Assembly: GCF_016919725.2 (NCBI RefSeq)
Contig: NZ_JAJERH010000035.1
Span: forward strand, 1-45,496
DNA length: 45,496 bases
Source: Virgibacillus sp. AGTR
Lineage (GTDB): Bacteria > Bacillota > Bacilli > Bacillales > Amphibacillaceae
Reading direction: 5' to 3'
The position numbers and the translations under genes were made by a program. Positions within the stretch are counted from its first letter, which is position 1, and each line of letters starts with the position of its first letter. A model generated the notes under the pieces. The model worked only from the letters and a program-made list of their open reading frames with translations. It was not told where the DNA came from and searched no databases. This document shows, piece after piece, positions 16,167-23,508 of the stretch.

Positions 16167-16247
16167 CTCGCAGATAGTTGGCAGTAAGACTCTCACTTCA
16201 ATATAAGAAAGTGAAACCAATATGGTTAAGTGGGGGCGACTGCTGAC
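16167..16247 (+). repeat. Structured repeat copy F (5' half)
   Basis: The first hairpin survives with G-U pairs (TTGGCAGT with ACTGCTGA; CTCTCACTT with AAGTGGGGG), and the loop keeps AAGTGAAACCAATATGG. The second half is missing. The stems remain paired as RNA despite substitutions. Confidence 0.75.
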
Positions 16248-16375
16248 TTCATTACTAAACAAAGATATTACCTTTCTATTTTAATATTTTAACTTTGTAG
16301 CTATTATAACAAGGTAATCAATATATTCTTTCAGCCATAAGCAGTATACAACAGAATAAGCATTATTAAGTAGTC

Positions 16376-16409
16376 AAACGGCTAGTCCACACGGGCAAGC
16401 CGTTTTTTT
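16376..16409 (+). terminator. Intrinsic terminator
   Basis: AAACGGCT (16376-16383) and AGCCGTTT (16398-16405), then a run of seven T. It separates the amidohydrolase region from the amidase gene. Confidence 0.8.
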
Positions 16410-16439
16410 AATATAAAAATATTAAGGAGGAGATTTCTT

Positions 16440-17333
16440 ATGCCAAAAATTATTAAAGACTTTATACCTGCCTCTCAAAAGGAACAACGTCCTGGATATG
16501 CTATGGTTCCGCTCTATTTAACAATTCACAATACTGCTAATACCAGCGAAGGCGCAGATGCAGAAATGCATAATCAATACTTGCATAATGGTGCAGGTGG
16601 TCGAACTGTTGGCTGGCATTACACCGTAGATGATAAAGAAATATACCAGCATCTTCCAACGAATGAAAACGGCTGGCATGCTGGTGATGGTGAAAATGGA
16701 ACTGGTAATAGACGATCCATTGCTATTGAGATTTGTGAAAATAGCGATGGCGACTTCCGTAAAGCAACAAAAAATGCACAGTGGCTAATTAAAAAATTGA
16801 TGAAAGAGCATAAAATACCGATTTCAAGAATTGTTACCCATAAGCACTGGAGTGGAAAGAACTGCCCTAGAAAATTACTTGATGATTGGAAGGGGTTCAT
16901 CGATGAAATTAATGGTGTATCTAACCAAGAAGTAGACAACTACTACGGTCATTCCATTGTGGATTACCTTAATAGTATTGGCAAGAACGCCAGTTTTCGC
17001 GCACGCCGGCGATATGCTGCTCAATATGGCATCCGAGGTTATAGGGGAACAGCCAGTCAGAATCTTACATTGCTTCATAGCATGCGTGGCGATTCACAAA
17101 AAGCAAGCTATATCGGCAAACGAGTAGAGTCTAAACATGCAGGTCAATTAAGATTTTATAACAAGCCCAGTTGGTCGGATAAATATGTTGTTGGCTATCT
17201 TAAAAAGGGATATGGTTTTCCGACGATTGTAGCTAAGCTCAAAGTAGGCAATGGTTATCAATACAAGGTTAAAAATAGTAAAGGAAACGTTTATTATGTG
17301 ACAGCAAGTAATCAGTATGTCAGAGTCGAGTAA
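16440..17333 (+). CDS. N-acetylmuramoyl-L-alanine amidase, endolysin type
   Basis: The 297-aa protein cleaves the amide bond between N-acetylmuramic acid and L-alanine in peptidoglycan. The amidase_2 domain (about 1-155) has zinc ligands His30 (LTIHNTAN), His134 (VTHKHWSGKNCP) and Cys142. A middle segment (YYGHSIVDYLNSIGKNASF) resembles the wall-binding linker of Bacillus phage lysins. The C-terminal 70 residues look like an SH3-type wall-binding domain. There is no signal peptide, as expected of a holin-dependent endolysin, but neither holin nor other phage genes are present. AAGGAGGAG precedes the ATG. Confidence 0.88.
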   Translation: MPKIIKDFIPASQKEQRPGYAMVPLYLTIHNTANTSEGADAEMHNQYLHNGAGGRTVGWHYTVDDKEIYQHLPTNENGWHAGDGENGTGNRRSIAIEICENSDGDFRKATKNAQWLIKKLMKEHKIPISRIVTHKHWSGKNCPRKLLDDWKGFIDEINGVSNQEVDNYYGHSIVDYLNSIGKNASFRARRRYAAQYGIRGYRGTASQNLTLLHSMRGDSQKASYIGKRVESKHAGQLRFYNKPSWSDKYVVGYLKKGYGFPTIVAKLKVGNGYQYKVKNSKGNVYYVTASNQYVRVE

Positions 17334-17340
17334 AGAAATA

Positions 17341-17368
17341 GTGCCTCATTCGCTAAGGAGTGGGGCAC
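17341..17368. terminator. Bidirectional terminator hairpin
   Basis: GTGCCTCATTC (17341-17351) pairs with GAGTGGGGCAC (17358-17368), with two G-U pairs. It lies between the converging amidase and DUF817 genes; on the minus strand it is followed by a T-rich stretch. Confidence 0.6.
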
Positions 17369-17399
17369 GTTCATATTAAAGTAGATATAAAAAGGTTGT

Positions 17400-18197
17400 T
17401 TATCCAAGATTGTTAATGGAATACTTTTCTTTTTTAGGAAGAGGTGTCATAAATCGTTTATACTGCGCTACAATCATGATGCTTATTACTACTAGTAAGT
17501 ACCAGGAACTAATTTTTCCGATATGCACAAAACTCCATGAAAATTGTTGATTAGGATATTGCCATGCCCCAAAGAAAGTAGCAATATTCTCGGCAACCCA
17601 AATGAAGAAGCCGATAAGGATAAATGAGATAGACAACGGCATTTTATATGTTGTGTTCCGTACAATAAATTGTACATGAGTCTGTAAAAAGACAATAAAT
17701 AATAGCAGTGTTAAAATCTAACGAAAATCTAAAATAAAATGATGCGTAAAAAAGTTTAAATAAATCATCAATCCAAGTGGTATTGTCCATATATTTTTGG
17801 GCCATTTATTCATTTTTAAATGAAATCTACGCCATGCCTGACAAATATAACTAGCGACACTTGCATACATAAAACCACTATAAAGTGGTACCCCAAGAAC
17901 TTTTGACCACGCTTTTTCAGGATAAGACCACGAACCCAAATATACTTTATATACTTCTAGTAGTAATCCGATAACGTGGAAAATACATATCACTTTCCAC
18001 TCTTTAAATGATTCCAAATTGGTTTTTAACATCAGATATTGCGTAATAAGACAGATTAGTAGAATAAAATCGTAGCGTGGTATGCCAGGTATAGAAATTA
18101 TCTTGGACAAAGCAAGTGTCGCGAAAATAACCACTGGAAAAATGCATGATAAAGCCTGATGGTAACCGAAATAAAAAAGGTCTATGATATATTTCAT
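17400..18197 (-). pseudogene. DUF817-family membrane protein broken by an in-frame amber codon
   Basis: The minus-strand frame from ATG 18197 (AGGGGAG upstream) runs 159 codons, meets TAG at 17720-17718, then continues in the same frame for 105 codons to 17400. Together they make a 265-codon protein with many membrane spans (FPVVIFATLALSKII; YDFILLICLITQYLML; ISFILIGFFIWVAENIATFF). It is similar to DUF817 proteins such as B. subtilis YoaT, whose length is close. The stop follows HHFILDFR, where a Trp (TGG) would need one base change. No compensating internal start site is evident. It is a recent nonsense pseudogene or a sequence error. Confidence 0.75.
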
Positions 18198-18280
18198 GTT
18201 CTCCCCTCTTCGTATTCATAAGGGTTATAATAGCCCTTACTTACATTAACCATAAGGACTATTTGTTTTATAACGTAATG

Positions 18281-18493
18281 CTAGTTGCTAATTCGCTTAA
18301 TGAAGGAAACGATAGAAATAAGAAATATGGTGAGTACACCACTAAAAACAAATAGATAAGATAAATTAATTAAGAAGAACGGTTCAATTAAAGTACCATC
18401 AGGTTCCACACTTGAACCAATTAAGCTATAGATAACGAAACATATAGCACCCAACAAGATTGGTGTAGAAGCTAACAGATATTTCTTTTTCAT
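18281..18493 (-). CDS. DUF3955-like small membrane protein
   Basis: The 70-aa protein starts MKKKYLLASTPILLGAICFV and has two membrane spans around a loop with SSVEPDGTLIEPFF. This arrangement is recognised from DUF3955 proteins (EPDGxLxEPFxLI). Function is unknown. The ATG at 18493 is eight bases from AAAGGAG and is preferred over the adjoining TTG. A 30-bp inverted repeat lies about 60 bases upstream and could be its operator. Confidence 0.7.
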   Translation of the reverse strand: MKKKYLLASTPILLGAICFVIYSLIGSSVEPDGTLIEPFFLINLSYLFVFSGVLTIFLISIVSFIKRISN

Positions 18494-18548
18494 CAAACAT
18501 TCTCCTTTGTTATTATTTATTACAAACTAATTTTAAATCAAAAATATA

Positions 18549-18578
18549 TGTAAATCAATTAAAATTTATTGATTTACA
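18549..18578. promoter_or_regulatory. 30-bp inverted repeat, possible operator
   Basis: TGTAAATCAAT (18549-18559) and ATTGATTTACA (18568-18578) are exact inverted copies with an 8-base spacer. The site lies upstream of the DUF3955-like gene. The arrangement resembles a two-turn repressor site, but I cannot match it to a known regulator. Confidence 0.5.
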
Positions 18579-18624
18579 ATAAAATTTATTATTTAAATAG
18601 ATTTCTTTCTGATTGCTTAAACAT

Positions 18625-18664
18625 AAAGAAAGGCACCTCTTTTATATTTGGAGATGCCTTTCTT
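18625..18664. terminator. Intrinsic terminator, probably for the RDD-family gene
   Basis: AAAGAAAGGCACCTC and GAGATGCCTTTCTT form a long stem with one mismatch. It lies downstream of the minus-strand RDD gene, with T-rich flanks in both directions. Confidence 0.7.
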
Positions 18665-18741
18665 ATTTACAGCTTTTTATGGAAAATAGCTCGATTTTGG
18701 ATGGTAAGTTAGCTAGGAGTCTAAAATAATTTACCCTATTA

Positions 18742-19170
18742 TTATTGAACTTTTGTTGGGGGATTTGTTGTCACATACGTTTGTCCGATAAAGTCGTGAA
18801 TGGCACGTCTATCTTCTCTCACTCCTACCATGAAGGCGCTTACGATTAATCCTATTCCAAACGTAAGAATGTAAATAATTCCTGCTACAATATTTCTTAA
18901 TATCATTGTTCCTATGCCAATTTTTCTGCCATCAATTCTTACAATACGGTTTCCCGCCATTCTCCTCCCTAGCGTGTACCCATACCAAACAATAGGTGTT
19001 ATCAGGCTATATATAAGCCCTAAATAATCAATAGGACGGATGGTTTCATTATCATAGAATACACCGTATAGAAATTGCGAAATAATTCCTGTCACTAAAA
19101 AAATAATAATAACATCTAAAACTCTTGCCAAGAATCTGTTTTGAAAACCTGCTGGATTGGTAATGTCGAT
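18742..19170 (-). CDS. RDD-family membrane protein, apparent ATC start
   Basis: RDD proteins are small membrane proteins with conserved Arg and Asp residues, sometimes linked to ion or compatible-solute stress. Here RFLARVLDVIIIF begins span 1, two further spans follow, and GNRIVRIDGRKIG lies between. The family normally starts with M...NPAGFxxR. That motif (NPAGFQNRF) is present only if translation starts at the ATC at 19170, five bases after GGAGAGG. The first standard in-frame start, TTG at 19131, would drop the motif and has no ribosome site. I therefore extend the gene to ATC (142 aa). A start-codon mutation is the other possibility. Confidence 0.7.
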   Translation of the reverse strand: MDITNPAGFQNRFLARVLDVIIIFLVTGIISQFLYGVFYDNETIRPIDYLGLIYSLITPIVWYGYTLGRRMAGNRIVRIDGRKIGIGTMILRNIVAGIIYILTFGIGLIVSAFMVGVREDRRAIHDFIGQTYVTTNPPTKVQ

Positions 19171-19255
19171 AAAAACCTCTCCTCTCTATACAATAATCAT
19201 ATGCTTTTTTTCATTAGGATGTTATGGAGAATGACAGTTTTCGTTAAAGCTTTAT

Positions 19256-19361
19256 CGCGCATATAACTGGTAGTAAGACCCTCATTTCAAGCAATAGAGT
19301 GAAACCAATATAGAGAAGGGGGAGGTAAATAAGCTCCTCACTGATTGAGGTTTCACTTTAT
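19256..19361 (+). repeat. Structured repeat copy G, internal deletion
   Basis: The left part (CGCGCATATAACTGGTAGT through AACCAATATAGAG) is fused to the right part (CTCCTCACTGATTGAGGTTT, then CACTTTAT). The middle is deleted. Both ends adjoin TTTAT. Confidence 0.8.
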
Positions 19362-19470
19362 TGCTGCTTTTTTGTTTGAACTTTCTTTACCAGTTAAACC
19401 TAATGAATCTGCACTTTCTCCATTTTCAAATTGTAATGTAGCACACCCATGTTTTTGTGTTCATATCCCA
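19362..19470 (-). pseudogene. acnA: Fragment of the aconitase C terminus
   Basis: On the minus strand NMGVL, then after a one-base frameshift LQFENGESADSLGLTGKESS, matches the conserved aconitate hydratase segment GMGVLPLQF...GESAESLGLTGKE of Bacillus citB/acnA. Only about 35 codons remain, ending at the edge of repeat copy G. A functional aconitase must be elsewhere. Identification is by recall of the motif. Confidence 0.55.
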
Positions 19471-19613
19471 GCATTATAAACCGCGGTTATCACAGATAAA
19501 ATAAAATGTCCCTTTATAGATGTAATCATATGATTACACCCTTTATGCATGTTAGCTGAAGAATGAATCAAAGTCTTATCGCAGAAGTCCATACTTAGCC
19601 GTCTGTGTAAAAT
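19471..19613. other. Intergenic with palindrome
   Basis: The only notable feature between the aconitase fragment and the DUF4256 gene is the 18-bp palindrome at 19521-19538. Confidence 0.4.
19521..19538. promoter_or_regulatory. Perfect 18-bp palindrome, possible operator
   Basis: TGTAATCATATGATTACA is an exact palindrome. It is close to the TnrA/GlnR site TGTNA-N7-TNACA but one base too long in the middle, so that assignment is not supported. It lies beyond the end of the DUF4256 gene, with no intact gene to control on either side, and may belong to the lost aconitase-region gene. Confidence 0.5.
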
Positions 19614-20177
19614 TTAGACCTTTAGCGAGCCACGGAATCCTCTAGCAGCATAGTAAGAGGATGCACCGTTGTGATACAGAAAGACATGCCCATAGCGATA
19701 ATCACAAAAAAGGGCACCGCCGAGTTCTCTAATATCTGAGGGTGTTTGCACCCAACTTGACGTTTTCTTATCGAAATGTTCCAGCTGCTGTAACGCTCGA
19801 TACTGTTCTTCTGTTAAAAGTTCAATGCCCATGGCAGTTGCCATATCAATTGCATTATTCTCTGGTTGATGTTTTTTTCTTGCCTCTAGTGCTTCACGGT
19901 CATAGCAAACGCTTCTGCGGCCCTTAGGGCTTTCGGCTGAACAATCATAAAAAATGTATTGGCCCTGCTCATGACCAACAACATCGGGTTCACCGCCAGT
20001 GCTTTCCATTTCTTGAAGCGACCACAGTTTTTCCGCATTAGCTTCCAGCCTTGCTTGGACGTTAGCCCATTCGACACCTTGGTGACGGTGCATGTTTTTC
20101 TCAAACCGTGTTTTCAATGCTTTGAGTAATCCTTCACGTTGTTCTACTGATAACTCTTTTTCATTGCTTTTTGTCAT
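19614..20177 (-). CDS. DUF4256 domain protein
   Basis: The 187-aa protein matches DUF4256 over its length: ALKTRFEKNMHRHQGVEW, ANAEKLWSLQEMESTGGEPD, FYDCSAESPKGRRSVCYDRE, NAIDMATAMGIELLTEEQY and ELGGALFCDYRYGHVFLYHN. The family is widespread and soluble, and is of unknown function. The second ATG (20177) is preferred because AGGAGG is eight bases away; the first ATG would be only two bases from it. The gene is somewhat GC-richer than its neighbours, which could reflect transfer. Confidence 0.88.
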   Translation of the reverse strand: MTKSNEKELSVEQREGLLKALKTRFEKNMHRHQGVEWANVQARLEANAEKLWSLQEMESTGGEPDVVGHEQGQYIFYDCSAESPKGRRSVCYDREALEARKKHQPENNAIDMATAMGIELLTEEQYRALQQLEHFDKKTSSWVQTPSDIRELGGALFCDYRYGHVFLYHNGASSYYAARGFRGSLKV

Positions 20178-20348
20178 GTTCATTTCCTCCTAACTAAAAC
20201 GGTTAAGATATGTATATTTGTTTTACAATAAACTGTTTAAAGGATTGTGTAAAGTCAGTTTACATTAAATTATAAGACTAAGTAAATGTATTTCCCTACA
20301 ATCTGGAATTTTTCTTGAATGACTTTAATTTTCCTACACAAATTTTAT
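20178..20348. other. Intergenic upstream of the DUF4256 gene
   Basis: AT-rich promoter region of the DUF4256 gene; no clear operator can be defined. TTTACA and TGTAAA hexamers recur near 20232-20262 but without good symmetry. Confidence 0.35.
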
Positions 20349-20521
20349 CGCACATATAACTGGCAGTGAGGTGCCGACTTCAAGTGAAAAATGAAACCAA
20401 TGTTGGGGGATGGACTGCCAGTAAGTGTCCGAATGGTTCAAAGTCCTTTAGGTCATACCCTTGTGGTAAAAACAATCAGTGGAGAATAAACAAATCTCCA
20501 CTGATTGATGATTCACCTTAT
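20349..20521 (+). repeat. Structured repeat copy H
   Basis: A full-length copy bounded by TTTAT on the left and CCTTAT on the right. CTGGCAGT/ACTGCCAG is intact. The second hairpin is CAATCAGTGGAGA/TCTCCACTGATTG: two base-pair changes relative to the GGGGG/CCCCC copies are matched on the other arm, a clear compensatory case. Confidence 0.9.
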
Positions 20522-20545
20522 TTGTAGCCCTCGATAACGAAAGTA

Positions 20546-21352
20546 CTATTCCGAATACTTATAAACATCTGGTCTCAGGTTTTCAAAAATAGGAATGTTT
20601 TGCTGTTGTTCTGTTACCTTCTGTATATCGATTTCTATTGTTAAGATTGTCTCTTGATTGCCTGCTTCTTGAATAATATTTCCATTTGGATCGATGACGA
20701 TGGAATGTCCTGCGTATGTGTTGCCAACATGTTTTTCGTTATTCACGACACCTACACTATTACATGCAACGACATAGACGCAATTTTCTATAGCTCTTGC
20801 TTTCAATAATGTTCGCCAATGGTTTAAGTTTTTGGTGGTCCACTGGGCGACATAGAAAATGATTTTTGCTCCTTGAGACGCTGGGTAACGTGTGATTTCT
20901 GGGAAACGTAAGTCGTAACATATAATTTGAGTTGCCTTGATATCGTTAATTTCAAATACTTCTGGTGCTTCATTTCCACCTGTTAAATAAAGCTGTTCAT
21001 CTAACATTGGCACGAGATGTATTTTATCTTTTTGATAAATTAGCTTACCCGTTTTTGATACCACAAAGGCGGTATTATATATATTCTTATTGCGTTTGTT
21101 TGAAACGGAACCTGCAATAATATTTACATGATGATTAGTCGCAAAATGTTGGATAAAAGGGAAACTTCTTGTTAAATCGACATCTGCATTTTCTGTTAAA
21201 TGTTGTAAATCATACCCGTTATTCCACATTTCAGGTAGTATAACAACCTCTGTATCTGTTTCGAGTTTTTCTTCAAATAAGGCTTTGATACGATTTTCAT
21301 TTTGTTCTACGTTGCCTTCTATAATCTCTAATTGAAATAATTGTATTTTCAT
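20546..21352 (-). CDS. Carbon-nitrogen hydrolase, nitrilase superfamily (omega-amidase/MtnU-like)
   Basis: The 268-aa enzyme has the Glu-Lys-Cys triad: Glu41 (VILPEMW), Lys110 (YQKDKIHL) and Cys145 (QIICYDLRFPE). It resembles B. subtilis MtnU/YkrU and omega-amidases, which hydrolyse 2-oxoglutaramate or related amides in methionine salvage; the sequence alone does not fix the substrate. AGGAG lies before the ATG. It is the second gene of an operon, 11 bases after the MBL-fold gene, so both are probably controlled through the operator at 22076-22109. Confidence 0.88.
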   Translation of the reverse strand: MKIQLFQLEIIEGNVEQNENRIKALFEEKLETDTEVVILPEMWNNGYDLQHLTENADVDLTRSFPFIQHFATNHHVNIIAGSVSNKRNKNIYNTAFVVSKTGKLIYQKDKIHLVPMLDEQLYLTGGNEAPEVFEINDIKATQIICYDLRFPEITRYPASQGAKIIFYVAQWTTKNLNHWRTLLKARAIENCVYVVACNSVGVVNNEKHVGNTYAGHSIVIDPNGNIIQEAGNQETILTIEIDIQKVTEQQQNIPIFENLRPDVYKYSE

Positions 21353-21363
21353 TTTTATATCTC

Positions 21364-22023
21364 CTATTCATATGTAAATTTATAAATGGTATATAACTTG
21401 TCATTATATTTAACATCCTCACCATGTGAAGAAGATAGGATAGATGGTTTGATATCATCTATTACGCGCCCGCTATTAATATTTTCTTCCATATTAATTG
21501 TGAACTTTTTAATCGGTGGATGTAGGGTCTTAGCATCAGAAATAAATAAGTCTCCAGTTATCAACACATTGTCATCTTTATGATGGTAAATGACATGGCC
21601 TGGAGCATGACCAGGTGTTTCATATACATCGAGGGGTAACGTGTTAATGACACTATCTTGAAAAGCCTCAACCTGATGTTCAACACCTGTTGTTTCCTTT
21701 TCTACTTTATTTGGATAGGGTATTTTTCCATTAATAAACGGAAGTTCATTCTTGTGTGAGTAAATAGGAATGTTTAATTCAGCTCGTAGATACTTAGCTC
21801 CATTGATATGATCCAGATGACCATGTGTTAGTAAAATACTTTTGGGAGCACCTAAGGATTTTGCTGCTTTTAGCTGTATATGTGCGTATTCTTCCATCCC
21901 GGTATCAATGATGTAAACATCTTCACCATCCACTACGTACCATGTATTAATCTTGACTGGAATACCGACAACGGTTTCGTAGGTAAGTCTATAAATATGT
22001 TTAGAAATTTGGACGAATTTCAA
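21364..22023 (-). CDS. MBL-fold metallo-hydrolase
   Basis: This protein of about 219 aa carries the metallo-beta-lactamase motif THGHLDH (H-x-H-x-D-H), with further metal ligands in YETPGHAPGH and ITGDLF. The substrate is unknown; relatives include glyoxalase II-like thioesterases and quorum-quenching lactonases. A GTG at 22032 overlaps the ribosome site; the TTG at 22023, six bases after AAGGTG, is more plausible. It is transcribed away from the HxlR gene, with the inverted-repeat operator between them, and precedes the nitrilase gene by 11 bases. Confidence 0.85.
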   Translation of the reverse strand: MKFVQISKHIYRLTYETVVGIPVKINTWYVVDGEDVYIIDTGMEEYAHIQLKAAKSLGAPKSILLTHGHLDHINGAKYLRAELNIPIYSHKNELPFINGKIPYPNKVEKETTGVEHQVEAFQDSVINTLPLDVYETPGHAPGHVIYHHKDDNVLITGDLFISDAKTLHPPIKKFTINMEENINSGRVIDDIKPSILSSSHGEDVKYNDKLYTIYKFTYE

Positions 22024-22075
22024 TTCATACACCTTCTCTTATTTATTTGATATCATAAATTTAACAAGATAAAAA

Positions 22076-22109
22076 GGTAGTAACAAGAAGGCACAATTTT
22101 GTAACTACC
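22076..22109. promoter_or_regulatory. Probable HxlR-family operator between divergent genes
   Basis: GGTAGTAACAA (22076-22086) and TTGTAACTACC (22099-22109) are inverted copies matching at 10 of 11 positions, with a 12-base spacer. They lie between the MBL/nitrilase operon and the HxlR gene. GTAACnnn-type symmetric sites are usual for HxlR/YodB-like regulators, so autoregulation and control of the operon are likely. Confidence 0.7.
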
Positions 22110-22124
22110 CATTGAGGTGAGAAA

Positions 22125-22484
22125 ATGTCAGACTTTAAAAGCAGTCAATATGGTACTTGTACGTTAACTGTAAAGCATGCATGTCCAATTGAATTAACGA
22201 TGCATATTATTGGTGGTAAATGGAAAGGTATCATTCTATTTTTACTGTCTCAATCACCAATGAATTACAATGCGATACGCCGTGAAATACCAGGTGTTAC
22301 TCAACGCATTCTTACACTACAGCTTAGAGATATGGAGAAAGATGGTATTATTGAAAGAGAAGAAACAAGCGATTACCCTAAGAAGGTAATATATTATCTA
22401 ACAGCTCTTGGTGAGGATCTTATTCCAATAATAAAATCCATAGAGAAGTGGGGGAATGCTTATATGAGGAAGGGATTTGAATAA
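22125..22484 (+). CDS. HxlR-family transcriptional regulator
   Basis: The 119-aa winged-helix protein contains the family signature CPIELTMHIIGGKWKGIILF, then NYNAIRREIPGVTQRILTLQ, LRDMEKDGIIERE and KVIYYLTALGEDL. HxlR proteins such as YodB or HypR often sense electrophiles or oxidation through a cysteine near the N terminus. Here Cys12 and Cys20 (TCTLTVKHACP) are candidates, Cys20 being the conserved one. It is divergent from the MBL/nitrilase operon and probably controls it. GAGGTGAG precedes the ATG. Confidence 0.9.
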   Translation: MSDFKSSQYGTCTLTVKHACPIELTMHIIGGKWKGIILFLLSQSPMNYNAIRREIPGVTQRILTLQLRDMEKDGIIEREETSDYPKKVIYYLTALGEDLIPIIKSIEKWGNAYMRKGFE

Positions 22485-22555
22485 GGTTAAAAAAACGGGG
22501 AGTTGTTATGAATTTACAAAAGTCTCATTCTTATGTACAACTCTGAGAAGATACC

Positions 22556-22626
22556 ACACCCTAAATTTAGTGATATGCTCTCTGTCAAGTAAACAATAGA
22601 TAAAACTAATATTTAGGGTGTTTTTT
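22556..22626 (+). terminator. Large hairpin with T run, terminator or insertion-sequence relic
   Basis: ACACCCTAAAT (22556-22566) pairs with ATTTAGGGTGT (22611-22621), enclosing 44 bases and followed by TTTTTT. It can terminate transcription from the HxlR gene. The sequence also resembles an insertion-sequence end, and no intact gene follows up to 22780. I cannot decide between the two. Confidence 0.4.
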
Positions 22627-22779
22627 ATGGAGTATATGAAAATTCGTCAATAACTATTTAACATCTTCGTGCGATTTGGAAACGAATAAAGATATCTATC
22701 TCGTTTAGCTTCGATTAATTTGTATGAAAAGGTCCATCTTTTCATAACGTGTATGCATAAAGCCATTAGTTGAAGTAAT

Positions 22780-23157
22780 TTAAAATTTGGCTTTTTTATT
22801 TGACTTGATTTTTAAGGTTACAATAATACTAGCTATACTAACTAAAACTCCTAAAATGGCAATAGCGCTTAACCCAAGATTATTAGGAGAAAGAAATCCG
22901 ACTGGTATAATTCCTAAAAATGAGATCACTATAAATGCTTGATACATTGCCGATATGTTTCGTACAACACGATTACTAAATAGTGATAAAAGCAAAGGCG
23001 GTAAAAAGAGTACAATGATTATACCAATAGATATCCACTAACCAGCTGGTTCATCGTATGAAACAGTATTAGGACCTGTTGGATATCTAGCAGCCAATAA
23101 AACCGCTCCAACAGCTATTAATAAAGTTAAAAAAACCATATAAAATTTTTTGAGCAT
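22780..23157 (-). pseudogene. Membrane protein broken by an in-frame amber codon
   Basis: From ATG 23157 (AAGGAG upstream) the frame reads MLKKFYMVFLTLLIAVGAVL for one span, then meets TAG at 23040-23038 (codon 40). It continues in the same frame with two more spans (ISIGIIIVLFLPPLLLSLF; YQAFIVISFLGIIPVGFL; LSAIAILGVLVSIASIIVTL) to 22780. Without the stop this is a 125-aa membrane protein of unknown family. A later start near 22995 lacks a ribosome site. It is a pseudogene or sequence error, one of two amber interruptions within 6 kb. Confidence 0.65.
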
Positions 23158-23319
23158 AGATAGAGAACTCCTTCTCCCTTAACTAATTTTGGAATAGTAA
23201 TATATTTAGCAATATGAAAAATGACTAGTTTTAGTTGAAGTCTGCCCTATGAGATAATAGGAAACCAAGGTTATATCTAAGTGAAAGAAAGTGAACCAAA
23301 TCCTGATTTAATTGCTTAT

Positions 23320-23438
23320 CCCGCATATAATTGGCAGTAAAAACTTTTGCATGATACAAGCCCACATAGCAAACGTCCCACTGCGTACTATTGCACAATA
23401 AGATAGTTAGCAGAGGATTTTTTGCCCCCACTTCAAGC
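23320..23438 (+). repeat. Structured repeat copy I, split by about 80 bp
   Basis: The left end CCCGCATATAATTGGCAGTAA (from 23320, after CTTAT) is separated by about 80 bases of unrelated sequence from CCCCCACTTCAAGC (23425-23438), which should follow directly. The remaining 3' part is lost. Confidence 0.65.
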
Positions 23439-23508
23439 GGTGATTCCTGTACCATAAATTTGGTCATTATATCTATCTAATGGAAGTCCATTGACATTTT
23501 TCTAAGTG

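Noticed and set aside
16440-17333. Prophage
   Set aside because: Only a single lysin-like gene is present; no integrase, capsid, tail or holin genes were seen.
19521-19538. TnrA/GlnR nitrogen-control site
   Set aside because: The palindrome has eight rather than seven bases between TGTAA and TTACA and no nitrogen gene follows.
17718-23040. Reassignment of TAG to a sense codon
   Set aside because: Other intact genes in the window end naturally with TAG (35176-36105 and 24382-25077).
23231-23467. 78-codon minus-strand frame
   Set aside because: It crosses repeat copy I and encodes the same ASYMRDK-type string as other repeat copies; an artefact of the repeat.
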